64,000 bases of DNA from Morella rubra (lineage: Eukaryota; Streptophyta; Magnoliopsida; Fagales; Myricaceae). The stretch lies in NCBI GenBank assembly GCA_003952965.2, contig CM025852.1, forward strand, positions 9,738,879 to 9,802,878. Direction: 5' to 3'. A program made the translations under genes and the position numbers. The notes under the pieces are model-generated. The model was not told the origin of the DNA. It was given only the letters and a program-made list of their open reading frames with translations, and ran no database searches. This document shows, piece by piece, positions 49,631-58,700 of this stretch (position 1 is the first letter of the stretch; each line of letters begins with the position of its first letter).

Positions 49631-50530
49631 TTTTTTTTTTTTTGCTGAATAATATCGTGAGGCTATCATTGTATTGAATCCAGAGTACAAGTTACAAAAA
49701 AGATCAAGAACAAAAGATCCAAGCGCAACTAGGTTGCAAAAAAGGCTAGTTGTTCCAAAAGGATAGATAAACCACAAATGCTCCATGTTGGGCAGAGAGA
49801 GCGGGTGGCGGAAAATGATAGACGGCACTATTGGAACCAAATAGGAGCTAGCACTAAAGCTAAGAATACAGACAACCTAGAGAAACACAACAAAGTCCAC
49901 AAAAAGGGCCGCAAGGCCACTAAATGGCCAGGAAAGCCCCCTCGGGGCAACAACAAACCAAACAAACCCAACTAGAAAAGAAGCAGTGAGCTGCAACAGT
50001 GTGGCCGAAAAACCACGATGGCTTGTGAAGGCCACGTGCAGCAGGAGGGGCGTGCTGGACTAGGCCAAATCTGGGCGGCCAAAGCTTTTGACACTGTCTA
50101 GGGAAGTGGTGCCATCGAAAGCTGTCGAAAACAGCCCAAACAACAGAAAAATTGATCGGTGCGTGGAGGAGCGTGGGGGCGTGTGCGGCTATAGATCGAC
50201 GACGAACTGGTGCAGAAAAGATCGGTCGGAGGAGCTGAGTCTGATGGGCTAGGGCGTGGCCTCCAAGAGTCAACGAAACGCCAGGATCTTGTTTCTACTT
50301 CTTTGAGCAAAAACAATCAAACAAGACAATAGAGAGAAGAAAAGGGGACAAAACTCGGACACAGAAACTGTGCCGGGACTGGAGAGGAGATGGGAGGAGC
50401 CGGAGCTCCTCTCGCCGCTGGAGAACCTAAAGGGAGAGAAGGTTGGGTGGAAAACCTAAGGGTGTTCTAGAGAGAAGGTAGAGCCTCTCTCTGGAACATA
50501 TTCACTAGTTGCTTTGGAGAACCTAACCAA
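49631..50530 (-). mobile_element. Non-LTR retroposon with intact target duplication
   Basis: A 900-bp insertion is bracketed by AAACCGAAGTT at 49620-49630 and 50531-50541, a perfect 11-bp target duplication. The left end is a T run (a poly-A tail on the minus strand) followed by GCTGAATAATATCGTGAGGC. The right end, its 5' end, starts TTGGTTAGGTTCTCC. Poly-A plus a long target duplication indicates LINE-type priming. It holds a 117-codon minus-strand frame (50273-49920) without a recognised domain. It is either a 5'-truncated LINE or a non-autonomous derivative. Confidence 0.82.
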
Positions 50531-50541
50531 AAACCGAAGTT

Positions 50542-51340
50542 ACTTCTTAGAAACCTCCACCTCTTTTGTGCTTCCTGCTTTGTGGTCCAAAGAAAATCCA
50601 ACTATGTAAGTGCCCTTTATGGATGGATAGGCGAACCTGGCTAGTCTAGTTGCATCAAATGGGTCGTGGGAAAGGTGAGAGCCATTGTTTTCACTTCCCG
50701 TATCTCTTTCTCCCGCACATATTCTGTTCACGCATTGGACGAAGAGATGTGCATACTTTAACGGTCACCGGAAGTTCGCCTGTCCAACACTGCCTCATAA
50801 GGTGGCATTTTCTTTTCATTTGACTTTGTGTGAAAAAATATAATATTCGTTTGACTTTTTTGGTCCGTTGATCTGGTAATTTTTCCCTTTTGTTTTTGGC
50901 TTAGCCCCCAAGTGACAAAAGATTCCCTGCATAAGAAAGCCCTGTTGAACAAAAGAATACGCATCATTTTGGCCAACTCAATGTTTCTGTAATTCCCCCG
51001 CTTGTATCTAATTGTGACTGGTTTTATGATCCACCTTGATCTGGCCTGTACCAAGGTGGATTATATTTGTTTGGCAAAAAAAAAGAACAAGTGGTATTTT
51101 GTATATATTCCTTGGTTCGGATACATCATGAACACCAGAGAAGAAGATAAATCACATTTTAAAATTAAACAACTGCGAACAAGTGTTGATGGACCTGAGC
51201 TTAGCTCATTTATGTTTCAGAAAGATAAATAATCACGTACTTGCCAAAAAAATAGAAAACTACAGAATCTGGAGAATTGACCAACATAAAACAGAGCAAG
51301 AAACAAAGATAATCCTTAAACCGGCAGGGGAGGCGCAGCC
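50542..51340. other. Spacer between retroposon and small secreted-protein gene
   Basis: A 63-codon minus-strand frame (50731-50540) and a 98-codon minus-strand frame (51054-50758) are open but show no recognisable motif. No element ends were seen. Confidence 0.4.
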
Positions 51341-51420
51341 ACAATGGATGATATCATTTTATTTTTGGTGGGTGGGGGTGGTGGCGAAACTGATGCTCGT
51401 AAGCTCCGAACGGAAGCTAT

Positions 51421-51991
51421 TTACCTACTACCGACGTTGAGACCTTCAGTACTGCCATCTTCTCTTGGAACCATCTTCATTGCGATCTCTCTACTCTGTA
51501 GGAGCCATAAACTCTTCCTGTCACCTTTCACTTTTCAGGCAAAAGAAAGACTGTAGCAGGTGAGCAATGATCCAAGATATCACTCAAGGAACTTGATATA
51601 TAATTAGGAGACTGCAAAACTTTTCATCGTGATCTCTCTACTCTGTAGGAGCCATAAACTCTTTGCCACCTTTTACTTTTCAAGCCAAAGAAAGACCATA
51701 GCAGGTGAGCAATAATCCAAAATATCACTCAAGGAACTTGATATATAATAAGGAGACTGCAAAACTTCATGAATTCAATGTAATATCTACAGAGACATGA
51801 TGAAATGGTAATAATTGATAGTGATAGAAAAACTTCTAATGAGGATGTATATGACCACTCACATACTACGGGAAAAGACAATGGAAAACTACATTACCGT
51901 AAGGAAGTAATGAAGAAGTTGTCCGAACATCACCCATGAGAAGGAATATTACCACTACTGCGGCCATTAACTTTGCTAGAAAACCACTCAT
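51421..51991 (-). CDS. Candidate small secreted protein, 65 residues (copy B)
   Basis: Two exons are proposed on the minus strand, 51991-51898 and 51524-51421, joined at TTACG|GTAATG and GAAAG|GTGACA. The product starts MSGFLAKLMAAVVVIFLLMG, a strong signal-peptide core, followed by DVRTTSSLLPYG as the likely cleavage region. The mature part is short and charged (about 35 residues) and ends MKMVPREDGSTEGLNVGSR. There is no Cys, so it is not a defensin-type peptide. I do not recognise the family. A related but broken copy lies 3.5 kb away with the same exon layout. The intron contains a 148-bp tandem duplication that includes an extra copy of exon 2 (near 51640), so the acceptor choice could vary. 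A Copia LTR begins 55 bp upstream of the ATG. Confidence 0.45.
51473..51767. repeat. Tandem duplication of about 148 bp covering exon 2
   Basis: Two copies meet at about 51620. Both carry GATCTCTCTACTCTGTAGGA, GTAGCAGGTGAGCAA or ATAGCAGGTGAGCAA, and AGGAGACTGCAAAACTT. They duplicate part of the small gene's exon 2 and its upstream intron. Confidence 0.88.
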
Positions 51992-52045
51992 CACGGAGAG
52001 CTGGAACACGAACTTGTAGAAGCCAGTCAGTTCACCCTTGTTATG

Positions 52046-52731
52046 TGTTAAAATTCAGAGTAGGCAAGAACAGAGAGAAAGAAAGAGTAGAGAGAGTGAG
52101 GGCAATTGAATAAACTCATAGTATATTCAATGTGTATTACGTTACATCTCTTCTCTTTATATAGACAGAGAGAAGGAACCAACTAACTAACAGACTAACA
52201 GCTCAGCTTAACAACTTCATAATAGTTCGTAACTCCTTGTAATAACAGAGTAACAAATTTATTTACAGAGAAATAATAAACTATTTTATATAGTTTAATA
52301 CGCCCCCTCAAGATGGAGTATGAATATTTAATACTTCCCATCTTGCTAAGTAAAAAATGAAGCTGTTCAGAAACCAAAGCCTTTGTAAGCAGGTATGCAA
52401 GTTGGTGTCAAGAAGCAACATGAAAAGTCTGTATGATCCCAGCTACAATTTTGTCACGTATGAAGTGGCGGTCTATTTCTATATGCTTAGTCCTTTCATG
52501 AAACACAGGGTTTGCAGCTATATGCAAGGTAGACTGATTATCACAATATAAAAGAACTGGTTTGGGGTGTGGAATCTGGAAATCTTGAAGTAAATATAAG
52601 AGCCATGGGACCTCTGCCACAGTTGCTGCCATAGCCCGGTATTCAGCTTTGGTTGAAGATCTGGTGACGATGGATTGCTTTTTAGATTTCCAAGACACTA
52701 ATGAATCACTGATAAACACGCTAAAACCAGT
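52046..52731 (-). mobile_element. Truncated Copia element: RNase H end and 3' LTR
   Basis: The LTR is about 52046-52300. It is followed by CGCCCCCTCAAGATGG, a polypurine tract on the minus strand, and by a minus-strand frame (52719-52408) with SWKSKKQSIVTRSSTKAEYR and LLYCDNQSTLHIAANPVFHE, the Copia RNase H C-terminus. Everything upstream is missing: at about 52731 the sequence changes abruptly to HDA6 exon 2 DNA. It is a different family from the element at 32-38 kb; the LTRs are unalike. Confidence 0.85.
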
Positions 52732-52885
52732 AATGTCATGACTCTGTTAGTGACATAAAATGCCTCCTTAACTCCCTCCCCATGGTAGACATCAATATCA
52801 ACATAAAGCACACGCTGCCCAGTTTGACAAATAAAATGATCAACAAAACACAACACCATGTAATATCAGTAACTCTAAAATCTAA

Positions 52886-53574
52886 GAGTTAAATACTCAT
52901 TTCATCCCTAAGTTTTTACCCATTTTAACAAATCATCCTTCAGTTTTTAAATTGATCATAGAGATACTGAATTTATAATTTTTGTTAAAGAAGTCATTCT
53001 CTTTAAATTTCATTCGCAAAGTTAATGGTTCACACGTCAGCTCCAATCATAAATTTGACACGCGTCACTCAGAACTAGAATAATGTGACTTGTACTTTTT
53101 TTCTAATTTTTTGTTTTTAAAATAATTTTAGTTTGTTTTAGTTTTAAAAAAACAAAAAATTAGGAAGAAAAAACTTGAAATTTTTTTAAGTCACATAATT
53201 TTAGTGTTAGGTAACTCATGTCAACTTATATGATTAGAATTGACATGAATAGTTAACTTTATAGATAGAAGTTTAACTAAAAGGACTTATTTTTTAAAAA
53301 TTACAAATTCAAAGACCTTTATTATTTGAATTATATTCTCTAACACTCCCATCACGTGTGAGCTGGACTCTCTATTAATTGGGAGGCCCAACACGTGCAA
53401 TATTTAATTGAAATTGGTGTAGAGTGCAGAGTCAGGTCTTGAACTTAAGACATTGGCTCTGATACCATGTGAATCTACTTGTACTCGTCCCAAAAGCTTA
53501 AGCTAATAGAGAGATTTTATTATTTGAATTATATTTTCTAACAAAAGCCTAGGGATGAAATAGATACATAACCC
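52886..53574. mobile_element. Non-autonomous MULE-type element with 9-bp TSD
   Basis: It is flanked by AAAATCTAA (52877-52885 and 53575-53583). The intact gene has a single AAAATCTAA at the same place in intron 1 (about 44634-44642), so the empty site is visible in this window. The ends are inverted repeats: GAGTTAAATACTCATTTCAT left and GGGTTATGTATCTATTTCAT right (complement), both followed by CCCTA(A/G)G(T/C)TTTT. A 9-bp duplication fits Mutator-like elements. No transposase is encoded. Confidence 0.92.
53310..53543 (-). mobile_element. Partial TRIM-like element nested in the MULE
   Basis: TTATTATTTGAATTATATTC (about 53318) and TTATTATTTGAATTATATTT (about 53517), each followed by a TCTAACA-type end, act as repeat ends. 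Between them are CTCCCATCACGTGTGAGCTG and GGCTCTGATACCA (about 53456-53468), the complement of the initiator-Met primer-binding site. The left repeat matches over only about 28 bp, so the element is incomplete or the repeats have diverged. Confidence 0.55.
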
Positions 53575-54639
53575 AAAATCTAATACCCAAACACAAGTTT
53601 AAGCACAAAATCAAAACCCAAAAGCAAAATGCGGGCAACCACAACAAGGTCAGTTAAGAAATATGAATATAAGCAGCTTTGACTGAAAGGCCATACTACA
53701 CATAAATGTTCAAGCCAAAACAGAGAATGATTCATAAAATACTTAACTCAGTAACATCGAAAACAACCCAGAAATCAATACAGCTCAAAACTTCAGCAGA
53801 ACTACCTTCGAAATGTCAAATAATAGCACAGGGCCTAAAAACTGAAGCAAATGTATTCGAGAGCATTTTTTTTTGGTAAATGTATCCGAGAGCACATTGA
53901 CAAATAGCTCAAGAATAACTAATAGGAAAAACCACTAGAACGGAAAACAAACAAGAGAAATATTGAAGGATAAAATTACCCTGTGAACTTTGAGCAGTTC
54001 AAGAATGCTGAGCACGATATCGTTGACGTAGCAGAAGCCTAAGGCCTCGAATTTCTTGGCGTGGTGGAGCCTACCAGCCCAATTAAAGGCGATATCAGCA
54101 TCTTTGAGGTTGAGCTTGATGGTCGCAACAATGAAGCCGCCAGCAGAGGCCTGGCAGAAACCGAATAGACCATCGAAGACGGGGCAATCCTTGTTGACAT
54201 TGAAGAGCTTGGTGTGGCGGATGAAGGCTTTGTCGGAGAGGATCTCGGAGGTGATGGAGAAGAGGAAGTCAACATACTCCTTCGAGTGGAAGCAGCGGAT
54301 ATTAACCGGCCCCACGGGTAAGAGGCGGTTGATCTCCATCCGGCGGTGGAGTGCGTAGTGGACGATCAAGTTGTGGCTATGCGGATCCTGTGGGGCTTCA
54401 TCGGGTGTCCCGGACCATAGTAGTAGTCATCGATGCTCGACTCATAGAAGTAGGTCACTCGCCGCTTCTTCGCGTCTGGGCCCGATGGGAGTGATACGCC
54501 CTCTCTACTTTCCTCCATGGCCCCAAACCTCTCCCTCTCTCTCTCGCTCTCTCTGTTGACGACAGGGTTCGTGAAGTGAAATTGTGTTAGACAGAAAACA
54601 ACGAAATAAAAGTTTAGATGGAGCTGGGGCCGATTGGGC

Positions 54640-54660
54640 TCTGTTATTTATATCTGAGCA
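54640..54660 (-). promoter_or_regulatory. TATA-like box upstream of the HDA6 pseudogene
   Basis: AGATATAAATAACAG on the minus strand lies about 130 bp upstream of the pseudogene ATG, after a CT-rich leader. It may be the original HDA6 promoter, now separated from the intact gene. Confidence 0.35.
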
Positions 54661-54909
54661 CGATATAATGATTGTAATACTGAACCATGTCAGACCGATT
54701 TATTTGTTTCTAAAATCAATCAATTTAGAAGCATTAAGGTAATTTGCATTAATGTTTTGGGCGAGGCAGTTTAGTGCTAGGATGGGCTGGATCAGGCCGA
54801 AGCAAAAAAAGCTCCTCATTGTACTTGCGGACACAGGCCAAACTTGAAAGGCCCAAATTTCGAAAACAAAATTCTACTAGTGATGTTATTGTTCTGGTCT
54901 TTTAAATAA

Positions 54910-55357
54910 GGGAAATTGACAGTTTAATCCCTGAGTTTTTCCTCCTTTAGCGGTTCGATTCTTAGAAAATAAATCTTAACAAATTACTTCATAAACTACT
55001 ATCATTTGACAAAACCATCTTCCGTCAGGGTTTCGTGTGATTTTTTAATGGGAGAACGTTCCACGCTGGCAGACTTGACCAGCAGACCATCAGACCAGCA
55101 GACTATAGAAGCAGACCAGTAGACTATAGAAGCAGACCAGCAGACTAGACAAGCGGACCAGCAGATCAGACCAGTAGACAAGCAGACCAGACCAGACCAG
55201 CGTGGAACGTTCTCCCATTAAAAAATCACACGAAACCCTGACGGAAGGATGATTTTGTCAAATGATGGTAGTTTGGGGAGTAATTTGTTAGGATTTATTT
55301 CCTAGGGATCGAACCGCTAAAAGGGGGAAAACCCAGGGATTAAACTGCGAATTTCCC
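54910..55357. mobile_element. Foldback element with ~160-bp inverted repeats, 9-bp TSD
   Basis: Left arm 54910 to about 55070 and right arm about 55197-55357 are near-perfect inverted repeats, containing for example TTCCGTCAGGGTTTCGTGTG and AATGGGAGAACGTTCCACGC. The flanks are TTTAAATAA (54901-54909 and 55358-55366), an exact 9-bp duplication. The central ~125 bp consists of short CAGACCAGCAGAC-type tandem units. Ends GGGAAATT...AGTTTAATCCCTG resemble those of the MULE-type element at 52886. Transcribed, it would form a long hairpin. Confidence 0.93.
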
Positions 55358-55734
55358 TTTAAATAAATAAGAAACCACAATATTTATCTTGAAGATTGAA
55401 GAAGAATTGGGTGGGCCTTTTCTTAACATAGTGGCCTTTCATTTTCAATCAGTAGGCCCAATGAGCAAGTGGTTCACAACATTTATCGCTTGGCCTTCCC
55501 TTGGAGTAAACCTCCTAAATAAGGGTGAGTACCGGAACGGATGGAACCGGAATGACCCATTCCGGTTCCGGTACCCACCGGAATCAACATTTTAATTCCG
55601 GTTCCATTCCGGAATGGAAACGGAATGGAACTGGAATTTTCGGAAACGGAATCCGGAAATTCCGGTTCCATTAGATGGAGAGTGAGAGTGAGAGAGATTA
55701 GCAAAATCAGACGCTTCCAGCCTTCCACAGCATT

Positions 55735-55935
55735 CTACACACAATAGTCACTGCCCAAATCACCCTCGCACTGCCCTAAGACATACACTGATTCATAGCT
55801 CCCTGTGTAAAACAAGCCCCCACCACCAGCACCATCGGTCTTAACCCCCCTCCCCTTCTCCACCATATCAAAAGCTGTGTCCCTCTTTTGCTCAAACCCA
55901 GTTTCAGCCACTTTAGTTGATCCACACACCTTGAT
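55735..55935 (-). pseudogene. Captured DUF26 fragment (plasmodesmata-located protein type)
   Basis: The minus-strand frame reads KVCGSTKVAETGFEQKRDTA, then FDMVEKG, a Gly-rich linker, YTGSYESVYVLGQCEGDLGS and a stop after DYCV. This is the second half of one Gnk2/DUF26 repeat as found in plasmodesmata-located proteins and Cys-rich secretory proteins. The family's C-x8-C-x2-C motif is cut after its second Cys. It is only about 65 residues and lies wholly inside the hAT element, so it is a captured gene fragment, not a gene. Confidence 0.75.
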
Positions 55936-56504
55936 CTACAATATACAATGCCATGCAACAAATCTACTTCACAATGATCAACTTTCTCCATTTCGTTCAT
56001 TCTGTCGCCAAGCAACAATACTCAAAAAAATAATCGGCCTTACCTTGAGAAGAGTGCAGTATTCAAATCTCCATTTGAAGCAGGATTACCGTTTGATTTT
56101 GTCACGCAGATCTGCTAAGAAGCTTTGAAAGATCAATGCAGCCCTTCACAGCGAGAGAAAGAGATTTCGAGAGGGAGGAGAGAGAGAGAGCTGAGAGAGA
56201 GAGAGAGATTTCGGGAGGCAAGAGGGAGAGAGCTGAGAGAGAGAGATTTCGAGAGGCAGGCTGGCAGCGGCAGGGAGGGTGGGGGGCTGGGACGGCGACA
56301 GTGGGCGGTTGGAGGGGGGGAGATTTCGAAAGGCAGAATACTGTTTTTTCAAACGCCATATTTTTTGGCTTGAAGTTTCGTTTTTAGCTAAATTTTTGTT
56401 TGATGTACGAATGGAGTTATGACTCTTTTAGAAGAAAAAAAAGAATGGAGTTATGACTTTATTCATTCACGCGTGAATGAAGAGTCAAACTCCTTCATTC
56501 ACGC

Positions 56505-56570
56505 GTGACTTATCTCCTTTTGCTTTTGTCTTTTATGGCTTATCTCCTTTTGCTTTTGTCTTTTTTGGCT
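56505..56570. repeat. Short tandem repeat in the hAT element
   Basis: GCTTATCTCCTTTTGCTTTT followed by GTCTTTT occurs twice in a row with one base change. A nearby pair of ATTCACGCGTGA motifs (56464 and 56497) is palindromic. Confidence 0.75.
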
Positions 56571-57280
56571 CAAAAGCTGCGTTATTTGTTTTAAAAGAAT
56601 TCCGGAACCGAAAATTCCGGCATTTCCGCCAGAATTTTCGTTTCTGATTCCGGAATTTCCTTAAAATAGGTTATGGTACCGGAATAGGCCGGAATCGGTA
56701 CCGGAATACCAATACCGGAACCGGAATTTCCGGTTTCCACCGGATAAAATGCTTACCCGTACTCCTAAAGAACAGTTGGAAACTATTTGAGTGGGACTCG
56801 GCCTTTTTCCATTTTCTTTCTTTTCTTTTTTTTTTTCCTTTTTTCAACCATTTTTTTTAGCATATTTGTAAACCTGCCCATAAAGTCATAGCCTAAAATA
56901 CACAATTGTGACATGGGCCCATAAAACATACACCCTAGAAAGTTTAAGACCTCAAAAGCCCAATTCCCATGTCCCACTTCTTCAGGAGCCTATTCTGTTC
57001 GGCTTGACTTGTGCGACTCGCACAAATCTGAGACACTTCCGTCTGAATTCTAAAAAATGCAAAACCTAGGCCATACAAACTTAGAAGCTGAACAAAACGC
57101 TACCTTGGTCCTTGGGAGAAATAGTCTTCAAATGCCAGGTATTTCTTCTAACATGGGGGCTATAAAAAGGTTTACAATTTGTAATGTTTCAATGTCTATA
57201 AATTAGATGGGGGCATATAACGGGCAATAATTCTTACAATTGATAAATACATTTTTCACTCATCAACTATAAAGGATTTA

Positions 57281-57664
57281 AGATTTTTGGCATTTTAGTT
57301 CTTAGGTTTATACCTTTTTGTATTTGGGTCCTTTGATTACAAACTTCAAAATTAAGACCCTTATATTTTCGACCTTTGACAAAAACGCCCTTCCGTTAGC
57401 CTTCTGTCTGTCCTCTTAACGGAGGTTGAAGCCATGTCAGTTTTGAGAGAGTGAGAGGGAGAGAGGATGGCATAGTTTATTGAGATGCCACATGAACATA
57501 TAAATGATTTGGCTTTAGCTTCTGTTTAGAAGATGGACGAAAAGTTAACGGAATGATGTTTTTGTCAAAGGTCGAAAATATAAGGGTCCTAAATTTGAAG
57601 TTTGAATTCGAAGGACTCAACTGCAAAAGGGGTATAAACCTAGGGACTAAAATGCCAAATTTCC
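57281..57664. mobile_element. Non-autonomous MULE-type element with 9-bp TSD
   Basis: It is flanked by AAGGATTTA (57272-57280 and 57665-57673). The ends are inverted repeats sharing TTTGGCATTTTAGT, then (T/C)(C/T)(T/C)TAGGTTTATACC. A further inner inverted pair (TATTTTCGACCTTTGACAAA and its complement near 57560) extends the arms to about 110 bp. The interior has no coding region. The TTTTAGTCCCTAGG core resembles the ends of the elements at 52886 and 54910. Confidence 0.9.
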
Positions 57665-57984
57665 AAGGATTTAAGACATTTCACCTTCCTAACTATCAAT
57701 ATTAGACAATTTGCATTCTAAACTATCTATTTTGACACAAACTACCAATATTAGATACTTGCACTCTCATGACTGTAGTAATACCTCTAATAACTTAATA
57801 AATTGAGAACAATATCCTCAACATATGCAAAGTTAGTAAAGAGTATTATCATCATTTTAGTCTAAAAATTTGACGGTGGGTGTAAAATATCTAAGATTGG
57901 TAGTTGGAAGGTACAATGTACCAAAACGGATAATTTAAAATGCAATGTGTCAACCCCTTGAAGTTGATAGGTGAAAAATATATT

Positions 57985-58275
57985 TATCTCCTCTTAAAAC
58001 CTCTGCCCAGAAGAAAAACCAAAATCATAGTTTGACTTCCAAAATCAAACTGAACAAGATTCTTAAATATTAAGCCATGCACTGAGAACCTCCTCTTAAA
58101 ATATATTTACCTCCTCTTAAAACCTCTGCCCAGAAGAAAAACCAAAATCATAGTTGATAGGTGAAAATATATATCTTATCTCCTCTTAAAAAAACCAGAA
58201 GAAAAACCAAAATCATAGTTTGACTTCCAAAATCAAACTGAACAAGATTCTTAAATATTGAGCCATGCACTGAAT
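57985..58275. repeat. Local tandem duplications
   Basis: The phrase AGAAGAAAAACCAAAATCAT occurs three times (about 58010, 58133 and 58198), and AACTGAACAAGATTCTTAAA twice, with CTCCTCTTAAAACCTCTGCC between. These are direct duplications of about 100-190 bp with indels. Confidence 0.85.
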
Positions 58276-58413
58276 TCTTAAAAATCATAGTTTGTTGAAG
58301 CTAGCTAGTTTGAAACTTTGTTTTGTCAAAAAGTAAAACACTCTATATTTGTACATAAAGAACGCCACAAAACTAATTGAAATTCAACAAAAATCTTTGA
58401 TGTTAGCTGACAT

Positions 58414-58700
58414 CACTACAACAAAATTGGTTTTTTCTGTCCCAAAAAGCATGAATTTCGTCCCAAAATGTTTTTTGGAACGGATTTCGTCCGTTGCCCC
58501 AATTGTCCCAACAAGTCTGTTACAAAAGGCTTTTTGGGACGAAAAAATTGTTCCGTCCCAAAAAGTACCTATTTGGGATGAACATATTTCAACCGTTTGA
58601 ACGCTACATCCAATTGCAACCGTTCGAACTCTACATTCAATCGTTCGAACGGTATTGCGTTTAAAGTGGTTCTATCGCTTATTTCAATTTTACCATTCAA
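58414..58700 (+). mobile_element. CACTA-like left terminus with subterminal repeats
   Basis: CACTACAACAAAATTGG begins at 58414, followed by repeated GTCCCAAAA and GGGACGAAA motifs in both orientations (58440-58580) and CGTTCGAAC-type motifs (to about 58680). The same motifs follow the interrupted end at 38600. The right end was not found, so the size is unknown. Confidence 0.6.

Larger units (their letters stand above)
52732..54518 (-). pseudogene. Truncated HDA6 copy with retained intron 1
   Basis: Exon 1 (54518 to about 53991), intron 1 and the first ~115 bp of exon 2 (about 52847-52732) match the HDA6-like gene at 45.5 kb; the rest is absent. The retained intron shows DNA-level duplication, not retroposition. 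Exon 1 has lost a base at about 54376 (GTGGCTATGCGG versus GTGGGCCATGCGG), shifting the frame. In exon 2, DVHHGDG has become DVYHGEG, losing zinc ligand His190. The exon 1 donor and exon 2 acceptor are still intact. Intron 1 carries a 689-bp MULE-type insertion. The copy ends abruptly at a Copia fragment. Confidence 0.93.
55520..56761. mobile_element. Non-autonomous hAT-type element carrying a gene fragment
   Basis: It is flanked by CTCCTAAA (55512-55519 and 56762-56769), an exact 8-bp duplication. The ends are TAAGGGTGAGTACCGGAACG left and TACGGGTAAGCATTTTATCC right (complement), both followed by arrays of CCGGAA/TTCCGG motifs (55540-55670 and 56590-56740). Inside are a DUF26 gene fragment and a CT/GA-rich leader-like block (56140-56340). 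No transposase. The size (1242 bp) and cargo fit a Pack-type hAT element. Confidence 0.88.

Noticed and set aside
52732-54518. Treating the second HDA6 copy as a processed retrocopy
   Set aside because: It retains intron 1 with its splice sites, which indicates DNA duplication.
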